Assembly: GCA_028285945.1 (NCBI GenBank)
Contig: JAPYNE010000016.1
Span: 1 to 57,448, forward strand
Reading direction: 5' to 3'
Source: Candidatus Foliamicus numerosus
GTDB lineage: Bacteria > Pseudomonadota > Gammaproteobacteria > Steroidobacterales > Foliamicaceae
Length of the DNA stretch: 57,448 nt
Of the stretch, positions 25,609 through 35,078 are shown piece after piece. Each line of letters opens with the position of its first letter. Positions within the stretch are counted from its first letter, which is position 1. A program made the translations under genes and the position numbers. Below the pieces are notes generated by a model. That model did no database searches. It saw only the letters and a program-made list of their open reading frames with translations, and was not told where the DNA came from.

Positions 25609-26214
25609 ATGAAGGGTGTCCATTCGCGAAACGAATGGCTGCGCGGCGGCGGCCCCAAACTTCTTATCGGCATGGCGCTGGCGGCAAGCCTTCCGGCAGC
25701 GGCGCAGGATGCGAGCAGCATCGCCGCCGGCGAACCGCGACTGGTCACCGCCGAAGCCCGCAGGCTGGTCACCATGCCCGCTTTGCCGACTCCTCCCGCA
25801 GCCCCAACGGCCACCCTTTCAGGCGAGCCTCAGGAAACGGCGGCGGCGGTGACGGTCGAAACCTTCGATACCGCGTCGCATCGGGTCCATGTCGTGTCCG
25901 TGGCCGGGAAAACCTATAAGGCCGCAGCACCGCTTGAAGGCCCGCGCCGCTGGTTGGCGTTCGATCCCGCCAGACGCGCGTTCGCCGAGTTGTTGCCGAG
26001 CATCCGCGTGGAGCTCGGAAGCGGCGTGGATCCCAAAGCGGTCGCCGAGGCGGTTGATGCCGTCGGCATCGAAGTATTCGATGGATTGGCTTTCGCCATT
26101 GTCAAACTCCCGGCGCACCTGCATCCGGCCGATGCCGCAGCACGGATCGAGGCGCTGCCGGGGCAGCCGGAGGCGGCTCTGCGGCTGCGGCGCCCCAGGA
26201 TTCAATGGCGGTAA
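25609..26214 (+). CDS. Secreted protein resembling a detached subtilase prodomain
   Basis: A 201-residue exported protein: the ATG at 25609 starts a signal peptide (PKLLIGMALAASLPAAAQD). The C-terminal 80 residues read IRVELGSGVDPKAVAEAVDA, then VGIEVFDGLAFAIVKLPAH and DAAARIEALPGQPEAALRLR. This is the pattern of the inhibitor-I9/subtilase prodomain (V.L..G.D...VA...G......L..F..V..P........A..L...P.V..A). It ends inside the start of the adjacent S8 protease gene (10-bp overlap), which itself lacks a clear prodomain. It may be a separate chaperone or inhibitor of that protease; this is inferred, not shown. Confidence 0.65.
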   Translation: MKGVHSRNEWLRGGGPKLLIGMALAASLPAAAQDASSIAAGEPRLVTAEARRLVTMPALPTPPAAPTATLSGEPQETAAAVTVETFDTASHRVHVVSVAGKTYKAAAPLEGPRRWLAFDPARRAFAELLPSIRVELGSGVDPKAVAEAVDAVGIEVFDGLAFAIVKLPAHLHPADAAARIEALPGQPEAALRLRRPRIQWR

Positions 26215-28889
26215 TGCCAACCGGGAATCCGGGTGCCGGACGACGGCGCTCGACCGGCTGGCCGCTTTCGCTGCTTGTCCTGCTGGCGCTCGCCGGCTGC
26301 GGCGACGGAGGGGAAGACGAAGAAGGCGAGCCGCCGCCGCCCCCCGCCAAGCTGTCGCTCGCAGTGGCTGGCGCCACGCAGGTGGAGGAAGCCAGCAACC
26401 CGAAGGTCACGCTCACCGTTGAGCTCGACGCGCCTGCGTCAGGAGCGGTTGCGGCGGCGCTGAACCTGGCCGGAACCGCAAGCCACGATCGCGACTATGC
26501 CATTGCGGTTGGCGGCGAGAGCGCCGAAGTGTCCGATGCGGGCGTGATCGAAGGCCTAGCCATAGCGTCCGGCGACCGTTCCGCCAGCCTAGAAATCGAT
26601 ATCTACCGCGACTTCGACGACGAAGGCGACGAAACCATCCAAGTTAGCCTGGGCGCAATTACCGGCGGCGCCGAAGCGGGCGAAACATCATCGTCCGTGA
26701 CCCTCACCGTGCTCGACGGCGAGGCCGCCACGCTGGCCAAGAATTCGCCGGAAGGAGGCGGCGGGGAAGAGTCGGACAATGACCTGACACTGATTCCGTT
26801 CGGTTTCGACATCATGGCCGACACCATCGTTGCGGCCATGCTGGCGCAACTCCCGGCCAGCGCTATGGCGCCCGAACCCTTGGTGGCGGAATTGTCCACG
26901 GACCAGAACTTCGCCTCGGATGCTCAAACGTTCACCGCCTGCTATGCGCCCTCCACCGACGCGCAGGGCGATGGCTCCCCCGGGCGCCTGATGAGCCCAT
27001 GTCAAGCGGAGCCTGTCGAAGACCCGCTCGCGGCTTTTTTCGCCAACATCCGCGAGTTTCGCCTGCCGCTGGATGATTTGAAGCCAAACAAGAACTACTT
27101 CCTGCGCATCAGGCTCGGGGCGCTTCCTGACAACTTCGACCTCGATACGGGAGCGCCCAACGTTGTCATTAATGGTTTCGTCACCAATGCCGAGGGCCGT
27201 GTCGCGTTGCGCTGCGAACCGCCCCGGCGCGCGCCGGCAAGCGGCGGCGACCCGCTGTTTACCGAGCAGTGGCATCTGGTGAATACCGGCCAAACGGCAT
27301 TCTCCAAGCGCGGCGGCTCCGCTGGCGCCGATATGCAAATGATGGCGGCGATCAATGCAGGGCGCGACGGCGCGGGCATCAAGCTTGCGGTGGTGGACAC
27401 AGGACTCCAAATTTGCCATCCCGATCTTGCCGCTAACACCAGCGGCGGCGGGTCGTTCAACTTTGGCGCTGCGGCCCGCCCTGGCGCGTCACCCGACGAT
27501 CCTTACAACTTCTCGTCACTCGGCGACCATGGCACCGCCGTTGCCGGGGTGGCCGCGGCGGTGGCGAACAACGGCCGAGGCGGCCGGGGCGTGGCGCCGG
27601 GAGTGACGCTGGTGGGCTTCAACCCGATGGAGGCCGTGGCCGCTGAAGGCGAAGATCCCGCTACAGCAGCCGACATCGCGCTGATCAAGAGCCTTGGCGG
27701 CAGCAGCAGCGCGCCGGACTCGGCCAGCGTTGACATCTTCAACATGAGTTTCGGCGTGGAAGTGCCTTCGGAGAACAGCTCTGATGAGTTCGTGCGCATG
27801 ATGCGGATGGGCACCGGGCAGCTTCGCTCGGGGCGCGGCGCGATTTACGTGAAAGCGGCCGGGAACGTGTTCGACGCCTGCGATCAGGCGCACCCCTTCC
27901 ATCGCGAGCTCGGCTGCATCAACGGCAACGCGGACCCCGACAGCAATCTGCCTTGGCTCATAAGCGTTGGGGGCTTCAACGCCGACGACCGCAAAGCCTC
28001 CTACTCCGTCGCCGGAGCAAGTCTCTGGATCGTAGCCCCTTCCGGCGAGGGCGGCGTTGAAGCGCCAGGCATCATCACCACCGACCAGGCGGGGCCGCTG
28101 GCCGGCTTCAACACGTCTCCTGAAAACCGCTTGACGAGCAATCATCCGCTCAACCGCGACGGCGACTACGTGAGCAACTTCGGCGGCACGTCTTCCGCGG
28201 CGCCTGCCGCCGCCGGCGCCGCGGCCCTCATGCTGGGCGTTAAGCCGGAACTGACCTGGCGCGATATCAAGCACATCCTGGCGCGCACTGCCCGGCGCAT
28301 CGACCCGGATATCGCCGAGGTTCGCGCCGCTTTCAATGGCACGCCCTATGTCGCGCAGCACGCCTGGCAGACCAACGGCGCGGGTTACGCCTTCCACAAC
28401 TGGTACGGCTTCGGCGCAATCCATGTGGATGAGGCGCTCATGGCGGTCAACAGCTACACCCCGGACAGCCTCGGCGCATTGACGGAATCGCCATGGTTTG
28501 AGGGAATGGCGTCCGATCAGCCGGGAGTGGCCATTCCCGATGCGGACGGGGCGGGCGTGCGCGCCACGGTGGATGTTTCGGGGCTGCCCGACGGCGCGAA
28601 TATCGAAGCCGTGGTGCTCGAAATCTCGGCCTCGCATACGAACGCGCTGGATTTGGGTGTTACGCTGAGCTCGCCGTCGGGCGCTCAAAGCGTGCTCAAT
28701 CCGCCCTTCAACACAGTGCTTGACGGATTTCCCGGGCTTGTCGAATGGCATTTGCTCAGCAATGCCTTCTACGGCGAGCAGCCGGACGGCGAGTGGGCAC
28801 TCCATGTGGCGGATCTTGCCCCCGGCGACACCGGCGCCCTCGGCCACTGGCGGCTCAGGTTCTATTACGGCGAACATCCGGCCAACTGA
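26205..28889 (+). CDS. Kexin-like subtilase (S8) lipoprotein
   Basis: An 894-residue surface or periplasmic serine protease. The N-terminus is a lipoprotein signal (LSLLVLLALAGC, lipobox LAGC), then an acidic, proline-rich linker and a Calx-beta-like domain (about 45-180). The S8 domain follows with catalytic Asp398 (AVVDTGLQ), His442 (DHGTAVAGV) and Ser663 (GGTSSAAPAAAG), opening with EQWHLVNTGQ as in proprotein convertases. The C-terminal region (about 780-890) matches a P-domain, ending DGEWALHVADLAPGDTGALG. The whole order resembles bacterial kexin-like enzymes. The start overlaps the upstream prodomain-like gene by ten bases. Substrates are unknown. Confidence 0.88.
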   Translation: MAVMPTGNPGAGRRRSTGWPLSLLVLLALAGCGDGGEDEEGEPPPPPAKLSLAVAGATQVEEASNPKVTLTVELDAPASGAVAAALNLAGTASHDRDYAIAVGGESAEVSDAGVIEGLAIASGDRSASLEIDIYRDFDDEGDETIQVSLGAITGGAEAGETSSSVTLTVLDGEAATLAKNSPEGGGGEESDNDLTLIPFGFDIMADTIVAAMLAQLPASAMAPEPLVAELSTDQNFASDAQTFTACYAPSTDAQGDGSPGRLMSPCQAEPVEDPLAAFFANIREFRLPLDDLKPNKNYFLRIRLGALPDNFDLDTGAPNVVINGFVTNAEGRVALRCEPPRRAPASGGDPLFTEQWHLVNTGQTAFSKRGGSAGADMQMMAAINAGRDGAGIKLAVVDTGLQICHPDLAANTSGGGSFNFGAAARPGASPDDPYNFSSLGDHGTAVAGVAAAVANNGRGGRGVAPGVTLVGFNPMEAVAAEGEDPATAADIALIKSLGGSSSAPDSASVDIFNMSFGVEVPSENSSDEFVRMMRMGTGQLRSGRGAIYVKAAGNVFDACDQAHPFHRELGCINGNADPDSNLPWLISVGGFNADDRKASYSVAGASLWIVAPSGEGGVEAPGIITTDQAGPLAGFNTSPENRLTSNHPLNRDGDYVSNFGGTSSAAPAAAGAAALMLGVKPELTWRDIKHILARTARRIDPDIAEVRAAFNGTPYVAQHAWQTNGAGYAFHNWYGFGAIHVDEALMAVNSYTPDSLGALTESPWFEGMASDQPGVAIPDADGAGVRATVDVSGLPDGANIEAVVLEISASHTNALDLGVTLSSPSGAQSVLNPPFNTVLDGFPGLVEWHLLSNAFYGEQPDGEWALHVADLAPGDTGALGHWRLRFYYGEHPAN

Positions 28890-28966
28890 GCCCGCGCCGC
28901 GTTTCAGATCGCCATCGAAGACGCGGCGGGACCGCGCACCCAGTTGCCCGCCATCATCAAGGAGCT

Positions 28967-29133
28967 AGGGAAGCTCTGATTAAATCAGAGCTTCCCTGCG
29001 GCACAAGGATGTGCCGCCGGATTCGATGACGCAAGTCATTGAATCCGCGAGTAAAACAAAACCACGCTTTTGTTTTGCGGCAATGAAAAACTCCATGGAT
29101 GGAGTTTTTCAGAGCATACCTAGAAGAGTATGC
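28967..29133. repeat. Array of six consecutive hairpins
   Basis: Six inverted repeats follow one another almost without gaps. H1: 28967-28997, perfect 15-bp arms (arm AGGGAAGCTCTGATT) around one base. H2: 28998-29017, 8-bp arms, loop AGGA. H3: 29018-29047, 13-bp arms with one G-T, loop GCAA. H4: 29051-29078, 11 pairs with one G-T, loop CCACGC. H5: 29084-29111, 11-bp arms, loop ATGGAT. H6: 29114-29133, 6-bp arms, 8-base loop. The array lies between the 3' ends of the convergent subtilase and purD genes. No ORF explains it. It may be a structured RNA, a mobile palindromic element or a compound terminator; none is established. Confidence 0.9.
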
Positions 29134-29206
29134 GTAAGCGCCAAGGAACACGGCATGCGCGGCGGCAAGAGTTTGGGGGAGGCAGCGTGGCTTTGCTCCC
29201 CGGACT

Positions 29207-30493
29207 TCAATCGGGAAGGCGGCCCAAGGCCCGGGCGCCGATGTCGGAGCGGCAGAAGGCGCCGTCGAAGGAGATGGCTGAAACCGCGTTATAGGCCCGG
29301 CTGCGCGCTTTCGACACCGACTCGCCCAAGGCGGTGACGCAGAGCACGCGACCGCCGGAAGTCACGACTTCGCCGGCCTCTTCGGCCGTGCCGGCGTGAA
29401 ATATCTTCACCAGCGGGCGATCCGCGCTATCGAGGCCGGCAATGCGGCGACCCTTGGCGTAGCTGCCCGGATAGCCGCCCGAAGCCATGACAACGCCCAG
29501 CGCGCATCGCGGATCCCAGCTCGCGCGAGCCTGATCCAGCCGGCCCGCCAGCGTGGCTTCGATGAGATCCAGCAGGTCGGTCTTGAGGCGCATCATAAGC
29601 GGCTGGCATTCGGGGTCGCCGAAGCGAACGTTGAACTCCAGCACGCGCGGGTCGCCTTCAGGTGAAATCATAAGGCCGGCATAGAGCACGCCGCGAAAAG
29701 GGGTGCCATTGCCGCGCATGGCCCGAACCACCGGACGCATGATCTCGTTCATCACCCGCGCCTCGACCGCCGGATCGAGCACTGGCGCGGGCGAGTAGGC
29801 GCCCATGCCGCCGGTGTTGGGTCCGCGGTCGCCATCGTCGCGGGCCTTGTGGTCCTGGGAAGAAGCGAGCGGCAGCACATGCTCGCCGTCCACCAGCGCA
29901 ATGAAGCTGGCCTCCTCGCCTTGCAGAAAATCCTCCACCAGGACCCGCCGGCCGGCAGCGCCGAAAGCGTCCGCTTCCAGCATGTCCTTGAGCGCCGACC
30001 GCGCCTGCTCGCGCGTCCCAGCCACGACCACGCCCTTGCCGGCCGCCAAGCCATCGGCCTTCACCACCATCGGCGCCGGCCGCTCGTCCACGTGCCGCAG
30101 CGCCGGCTCAAGCGCGTTGAACTCCCGATAGCCAGCGGTGGGAGCGCCCGAAGCCTCCAGCACCTCCTTGGCGAAGCCTTTCGATCCCTCCAGCCGGGCG
30201 GCGGCCGCCGTGGGCCCGAAGCAACGCAAGCCCGCCTTCTCCATCCGATCGACGAGGCCCGCCACCAGCGGCGCCTCCGGGCCGGGCACCACCAAGCCAA
30301 TGTCTTCCGCGAGGGTATAGGCGAGAAGGCGCTCTTGATCAGCGGCGTCGAGCGGCACGTTGCGCACGCCGGGCTCGCGGGCGGTTCCGGCGTTGCCGGG
30401 CGCAACCCGCACTTCGATGATGCGCTCGGATTGGGCAAGTTTCCAAGCCAGCGCGTGTTCGCGTCCGCCTGAGCCGATAATGAGGACTTTCAT
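29207..30493 (-). CDS. purD: Phosphoribosylamine-glycine ligase
   Basis: The enzyme makes glycinamide ribonucleotide, the second step of purine synthesis. The 428-residue ATP-grasp enzyme begins [20 protein letters not shown] and carries [26 protein letters not shown] and the metal-binding [21 protein letters not shown]. All are standard. It follows purH on the same strand; a 142-bp gap with a direct repeat separates them. Confidence 0.97.
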   Translation of the reverse strand: MKVLIIGSGGREHALAWKLAQSERIIEVRVAPGNAGTAREPGVRNVPLDAADQERLLAYTLAEDIGLVVPGPEAPLVAGLVDRMEKAGLRCFGPTAAAARLEGSKGFAKEVLEASGAPTAGYREFNALEPALRHVDERPAPMVVKADGLAAGKGVVVAGTREQARSALKDMLEADAFGAAGRRVLVEDFLQGEEASFIALVDGEHVLPLASSQDHKARDDGDRGPNTGGMGAYSPAPVLDPAVEARVMNEIMRPVVRAMRGNGTPFRGVLYAGLMISPEGDPRVLEFNVRFGDPECQPLMMRLKTDLLDLIEATLAGRLDQARASWDPRCALGVVMASGGYPGSYAKGRRIAGLDSADRPLVKIFHAGTAEEAGEVVTSGGRVLCVTALGESVSKARSRAYNAVSAISFDGAFCRSDIGARALGRLPD

Positions 30494-30518
30494 GCTTCAC
30501 TCACTGCTTTGTTGTGGC

Positions 30519-30632
30519 GGGGAGAGGACCGGAAGTCCTCTTTTCCCTTGGAGGCGTGTTATCGCTGTCGATACCAAGTCGCCCGATGCCGGGGGAGAGG
30601 ACCGGAAGGCCTCTTTCTCCTTTGGAGGCGGG
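30519..30632. repeat. Direct repeat of a hairpin unit between purH and purD
   Basis: Two roughly 38-bp copies, starting near 30519 and 30592, share GGAGAGGACCGGAAG then CCTCTT and TTGGAGGCG. In the first copy GAGGAC and GTCCTC pair perfectly around CGGAA; in the second the stem is weaker. Both are in the short purH-purD gap. On the coding (minus) strand the stems are not followed by a T tract, so they are not convincing terminators of purH. Confidence 0.75.
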
Positions 30633-30635
30633 GCA

Positions 30636-32198
30636 TCAATGGCGGAAGTGGCGCGCGCCGGTGAACAGCATGGCCACGCCCCGCTCGTCGGCAGCGGCGA
30701 TGACTTCCTTGTCGCGGATCGAGCCGCCCGGCTGCATAACGACGGTAATGCCCTCGTCGGCGGCAGCGGCAAGGCCGTCGGCGAATGGCAGGAAACCGTC
30801 GGAAGCCATGGCCGCGCCGGCCAGATCGAAACCGGCGGCGGCGGCGCGCCAAGCGGCGATGCGGGCGCTCATCACGCGGCTGGTCTGGCCGCCGCCGATG
30901 CCGAGCGTTTGCCCGTCGCGCGCATAGACCACGGCATTGGACGACACGAAGCGGGCCACGGTCCAGGCGAACCGGGCGTCGCGCCGCTCTTCGTCGCTGG
31001 GCGCGCGACGGCTCACGACCTCATGACGCTCGGTTTGATCGGTATCGGCAGTTTGCGCCAGGATCGCGTCGTCCAGCACCTTTAGCCTTGGCACGCCGCT
31101 GCCGCCCCTTTCTCGTGCGCGCGGCATCGATTGCTCCACGATGCGCAGATTCCTGCGCTCCTTCAGGAGATCAACGGCTCCGGGCGAGAACCCGGACGCG
31201 ATCACGACTTCGGCGAACTGGCCGGCCACCGCCCGGGCAGCTTCCTCATCGACTTCGCCGTTGAAGGCGATCACGCCGCCGAAAGCCGATTCGGAGTCGG
31301 CGGCGAACGCGCGTTGGTAGGCATCGCTTGCACTGCCGCTCACCGCGGCTCCGCAGGGAGTCGCGTGCTTGATGATGGCGCAGGCGGGCTGGGGCAGAGC
31401 CCAAGCGCATTGCCAAGCCAGGTCCGCGTCGGCCAAGTTGTTGTAGGAGAGGGGCTTGCCGCCAAGCAGGCGCATGCTGCCAGCATTCGGCGCGCCGGCC
31501 GGCGCATACACGGCGGCCTGCTGGTGCGGATTCTCGCCGTAGCGCAAGTCGGCCTGCTTCACGAGTTCCAGCGAAAGCCTGTCCGGCAAAGCAGCGTCGG
31601 CGCCCGCCCCTAACCCGGCGCCATCACGCGATGCCAGCCAGCCGCATATCGCCCGGTCGTAGCGCGCGGTGTGATCGAAGGCCTTGACCGCAAGCCGACG
31701 GCGCGTCTCCTCGCCTAGTTTCCCGGAAGCCTCGAGTTCGGCAACGACTGTTTCGTAGTCGGACGGATCCACCACCACGCCCACGCGACCATGGTTCTTG
31801 GCCGCCGCGCGGATCATCGCCGGACCGCCCACATCGATCTGCTCGATCACCTCCGCAGGCGCGGCGGCTGCGCTCGAGGCGGTTTCCACGAACGGATAAA
31901 GATTGACCACCGCCAGCGAAATCGGCTGGATTCCGTGCTTGGCCAAATCGCGCCCATCGACTTCCGGCCGGCAAAGCAAACCGCCGTGGATCAAGGGATG
32001 CAGCGTTTTGACACGACCGCCCATCATTTCCGGCGCGCCGGTCAAAGATGCTACATCCTTGACCTCAAGACCCGCCGCGCGCAAGGCCCGGGCAGTGCCC
32101 CCGGAAGCGACCAATTCCCAGCCGAGCGCCGCAAGACGCGCAGCGAAATCAACCGCGCCGGTCTTCTCGGATACGCTGAAAAGGGCCCTGGGCGGCAT
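30636..32198 (-). CDS. purH: Bifunctional AICAR formyltransferase / IMP cyclohydrolase
   Basis: PurH catalyses the last two steps of IMP synthesis. The 520-residue product has the N-terminal IMP cyclohydrolase domain ([47 protein letters not shown]). The C-terminal transformylase domain shows [36 protein letters not shown] and [13 protein letters not shown]. The ATG at 32198 is clear. It lies between fis and purD, the common gammaproteobacterial order. Confidence 0.97.
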   Translation of the reverse strand: MPPRALFSVSEKTGAVDFAARLAALGWELVASGGTARALRAAGLEVKDVASLTGAPEMMGGRVKTLHPLIHGGLLCRPEVDGRDLAKHGIQPISLAVVNLYPFVETASSAAAAPAEVIEQIDVGGPAMIRAAAKNHGRVGVVVDPSDYETVVAELEASGKLGEETRRRLAVKAFDHTARYDRAICGWLASRDGAGLGAGADAALPDRLSLELVKQADLRYGENPHQQAAVYAPAGAPNAGSMRLLGGKPLSYNNLADADLAWQCAWALPQPACAIIKHATPCGAAVSGSASDAYQRAFAADSESAFGGVIAFNGEVDEEAARAVAGQFAEVVIASGFSPGAVDLLKERRNLRIVEQSMPRARERGGSGVPRLKVLDDAILAQTADTDQTERHEVVSRRAPSDEERRDARFAWTVARFVSSNAVVYARDGQTLGIGGGQTSRVMSARIAAWRAAAAGFDLAGAAMASDGFLPFADGLAAAADEGITVVMQPGGSIRDKEVIAAADERGVAMLFTGARHFRH

Positions 32199-32239
32199 AG
32201 CCAGGTTGCCAGATCAGGCCGGCCCTGAGAAGGCCTGCT

Positions 32240-32521
32240 TCAGATGCCTTGGTTGTACCGCCGCAGCTTGGTGCGCAGGGTGCCGCGGTCGATACCAAGC
32301 ATGCGCGCCGCCCGGCTCTGGTTGCCGCCCGCATACTCCATCACGCCTTCCAGCAAGGCCGACTCCACTTCGGTCACCACCATCGAGTACAAATCGGTGG
32401 GCCAGTGGCCATCCAGTGCGTGGCAATAATCCCGCACTGCCTCTCCGGTCAGTTCCCGTAGCGTGCGCGAGCCGCTTGAGTTGCCATGCCGGTCTGAAAG
32501 GTGCGCAGAGCGCCGCCCCAT
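32240..32521 (-). CDS. fis: Fis family DNA-binding nucleoid protein
   Basis: Fis is a small dimeric DNA-bending protein that regulates rRNA, recombination and many promoters. The product is 93 residues from the ATG at 32521 (101 from an in-frame TTG at 32545). The C-terminal helix-turn-helix NQSRAARMLGIDRGTLRTKL is nearly canonical, and LYSMVVTEVESALLEGVMEY is the dimer helix. In many relatives fis follows accC-prmA-dusB; here prmA and dusB are absent and fis sits 114 bp beyond accC, directly before purH. Confidence 0.93.
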   Translation of the reverse strand: MGRRSAHLSDRHGNSSGSRTLRELTGEAVRDYCHALDGHWPTDLYSMVVTEVESALLEGVMEYAGGNQSRAARMLGIDRGTLRTKLRRYNQGI

Positions 32522-32634
32522 ACCTGCCCCGTTGTCGGCGGCCAAACCAACCCCCCAATGATGTTTTTCTAGTACCCGCTCAACCGGGGGAATCCGGGAG
32601 CGGAAAAATACTATAGCACGGGATTGAACAGCCG

Positions 32635-33993
32635 CTATGCGGCCTCATCAGCTCTTGATTCGAGCCACTTTTCCAAGAAATGGATATCCGCTCCGCCCGC
32701 CGCAAAGCCTTCCGTTCCAAGAATAGCCTGATGCAACGGCACATTCGTCACCAGCCCTTCCGTCACCAGCTCATTCAGTGCCAGACCCATGCGGGCGATA
32801 GCCCCCGAACGGGTGGCGCCCCAAGCGATCAGCTTGCCTACCAGCGAATCGTAGTAGGGCGGCACCTCGTATCCGGTGTACAAGTGGCTGTCCACGCGAA
32901 CCCCCGGGCCTCCGGGCGCATGCCATAGCGCAACCTTGCCGGGCGAGGGCGCGAAAGTGTCGGGATGCTCGGCGTTGATCCGGCATTCTATGGCGTGGCC
33001 GCTAAGCGTGACATCGTCCTGACGGATACTGAGCGGCTCGCCGGCAGCCACCCGCAATTGCTCCTGCACGATATCGAAACGGGTGATCAGCTCGGTCACC
33101 GGATGCTCCACCTGTAGCCGCGTATTCATTTCGATGAAGTAGAACTCGCCATCCTCGTAGAGGAACTCGAAGGTGCCGGCGCCGCGGTAGTCCATATCCC
33201 GGCAGGCCTTTACGCACAAGGCGCCGATGCGCGCGCGCGCCTCACCGCTTATGCCCGGCGCGGGCGCCTCCTCGATCACCTTCTGATGGCGGCGTTGCAT
33301 CGAGCAGTCGCGCTCGCCCAAGTGGATGGCGTTGCCGTGCGCGTCGGCCAGCACCTGCACCTCCACATGCCGCGGTCGGGTGAGGAATTTCTCCATATAC
33401 AGCCTAGGGTCGCCGAAGGCGGCCTGGGCCTCGCCCCGGGTCAGCGGAATGATGCGTTGCAGCTCGTCGGCGGTGCGGGCCACGCGCATGCCGCGGCCGC
33501 CGCCGCCGCCTGCGGCCTTCACGATGACCGGCAGCCCGATGCCCTCGGCCAGCCGGACGATTTCGTCCATGTCGTCGCCAAGCACGCCTTCCGATCCCGG
33601 CACCGTCGGCACGCGCGCCGCCTTCATGGCATGGATAGCGCGCACCTTGTCGCCCATGGTCTGGATGGCGCTGGCCGGAGGTCCGATGAAAGTGAATCCG
33701 GAGTGCTCGACACGTTCGGCGAAATCCGCGTTCTCCGACAGAAAACCGTAGCCCGGATGGATGGCATCAGCGCCGGTCACTTCCGCCGCCGCAATGATGG
33801 CCGGGATATTGAGATAGCTCTGGGCGACCGGCGCCGGCCCTATGCACACCGACTCGTCGGCCAGGCGCACATGCTTAAGCCGGGTGTCGGCGCTGGAATG
33901 CACGGCCACCACCGGAATGCCGAGTTCGTGGCAGGCGCGCAGAATCCGTAGCGCAATTTCGCCGCGGTTGGCGATGAGAACCTTCTCAAACAC
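32635..33993 (-). CDS. accC: Biotin carboxylase subunit of acetyl-CoA carboxylase
   Basis: AccC carboxylates the biotin on AccB, the first half of malonyl-CoA synthesis. The 452-residue ATP-grasp protein begins [20 protein letters not shown] and carries [54 protein letters not shown] and the C-terminal [16 protein letters not shown]. It is the last gene of the aroQ-accB-accC group, 33 bp after accB. Confidence 0.97.
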   Translation of the reverse strand: MFEKVLIANRGEIALRILRACHELGIPVVAVHSSADTRLKHVRLADESVCIGPAPVAQSYLNIPAIIAAAEVTGADAIHPGYGFLSENADFAERVEHSGFTFIGPPASAIQTMGDKVRAIHAMKAARVPTVPGSEGVLGDDMDEIVRLAEGIGLPVIVKAAGGGGGRGMRVARTADELQRIIPLTRGEAQAAFGDPRLYMEKFLTRPRHVEVQVLADAHGNAIHLGERDCSMQRRHQKVIEEAPAPGISGEARARIGALCVKACRDMDYRGAGTFEFLYEDGEFYFIEMNTRLQVEHPVTELITRFDIVQEQLRVAAGEPLSIRQDDVTLSGHAIECRINAEHPDTFAPSPGKVALWHAPGGPGVRVDSHLYTGYEVPPYYDSLVGKLIAWGATRSGAIARMGLALNELVTEGLVTNVPLHQAILGTEGFAAGGADIHFLEKWLESRADEAA

Positions 33994-34026
33994 TGCGGGC
34001 CGCCCGTCTGGTGGCGAAATACGGCA

Positions 34027-34479
34027 TTAGGTCCGGATAATGAAAAGGGGCTGGCCGTACTCGACCGGGTCCGAGTTTTCCGCTAGCACGGCGGCCACTT
34101 GGCCCGAGTACTCGCTCTCGATATGGTTCATCGTCTTCATGGCTTCGATCACGCACAGCACGTCGCCGGCGTTGACTTGGTCGCCCACCTTCACGAATGC
34201 CGGCGAGGTGGGCGACGGCGCTGCGTAGAACGTGCCCACCATGGGCGAGGTCACCTGTTCCCCTTCCGGCGGTGCTGGAGCAGCCGGCTCCGGCGCAGGC
34301 GCCGGATCGGAAAGCGTTGGCAGGGCAGCCGTAACAGCCGCGGCCGGGGCGGCGGGAGCGGTCGTCACCGCGCTGGCGCGGCTAAGACGAACCGACTCCT
34401 CGCCGTCCTTTATTTCGATCTCCGCCAGTTCCGACTCCTGCAAAAGCTGAATCAGCGTCTTGATTTTCCTCAGATCCAT
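34027..34479 (-). CDS. accB: Biotin carboxyl carrier protein of acetyl-CoA carboxylase
   Basis: AccB carries the biotin that shuttles CO2 in fatty-acid synthesis. The 150 residues have a helical N-terminus ([20 protein letters not shown]), a long Ala/Pro linker and the biotinyl domain with the biotinylation site [13 protein letters not shown]. The linker is typical of the family. It begins 10 bp after the aroQ stop and is followed by accC. Confidence 0.96.
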   Translation of the reverse strand: MDLRKIKTLIQLLQESELAEIEIKDGEESVRLSRASAVTTAPAAPAAAVTAALPTLSDPAPAPEPAAPAPPEGEQVTSPMVGTFYAAPSPTSPAFVKVGDQVNAGDVLCVIEAMKTMNHIESEYSGQVAAVLAENSDPVEYGQPLFIIRT

Positions 34480-34488
34480 CCGAACCCC

Positions 34489-34932
34489 CTACGGATTTTC
34501 CCGCAATTGCTCGGCGACAAACTGAATCGCGAGCAGGTAACCCTGCGCGCCTAAGCCGCTGATGCAGCCAACGGCGATGTCCGTGAGCATGGACGAGCGG
34601 CGAAACGCCTCTCGGGCATGCACGTTCGACAAATGCACTTCCAAGAATGGCAGCGCCAATCCCAGCAATGCGTCGCGCAGCGCGATGCTCGTGTGTCCGT
34701 AAGCGCCCGGATTGATAATCAGGTACTGCGCCCCGGGCGCGTTCTGCTGCAAGCAGTCCACCATCCCGCCCTCACTGTTGCTCTGACGGCAGGCAAGTTC
34801 GTGGCCCAGCCGAGCGGCCTCGCCTTGGCAGCGGCGCTCTATGTCGGGCAATGTCTCCCGGCCGTACACCTCAGGCTCGCGCTGCCCCAACAAATTGAGG
34901 TTAGGTCCGTTAAGAAGAAGAATCGATGCCAT
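34489..34932 (-). CDS. aroQ: 3-dehydroquinate dehydratase, type II
   Basis: The enzyme makes 3-dehydroshikimate in aromatic amino-acid synthesis. The 147-residue type II enzyme starts MASILLLNGPNLNLLGQREP, with the catalytic tyrosine in PEVYG, then NPGAYGHTSIALRDAL and VHLSNVHAREAFR. It heads the aroQ-accB-accC operon, a conserved proteobacterial arrangement, with a promoter presumably in the gap before the divergent DUF2799 gene. Confidence 0.97.
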   Translation of the reverse strand: MASILLLNGPNLNLLGQREPEVYGRETLPDIERRCQGEAARLGHELACRQSNSEGGMVDCLQQNAPGAQYLIINPGAYGHTSIALRDALLGLALPFLEVHLSNVHAREAFRRSSMLTDIAVGCISGLGAQGYLLAIQFVAEQLRENP

Positions 34933-35078
34933 TTGTCAGAGATTGAAAGTAGAAGAACGAATAATAAACGACGATAGGGCATATAACAACGATTGCAGCG
35001 ATGCCTCCAGCATCCAGGCGAAGCCTTTCCCCGCAATCGCAGGCAAGCGGCTACAATTTGCCTTAGCATTAGCGAGCG

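Noticed and set aside
27516-28877. 453-codon open frame opposite the subtilase gene
   Set aside because: Shadow of the subtilase frame; the product is arginine-rich without motifs.
30519-30632. Tandem hairpins as terminators of purH
   Set aside because: On the minus coding strand they lack a T tract; the T-rich side is on the plus strand, where no gene needs termination.
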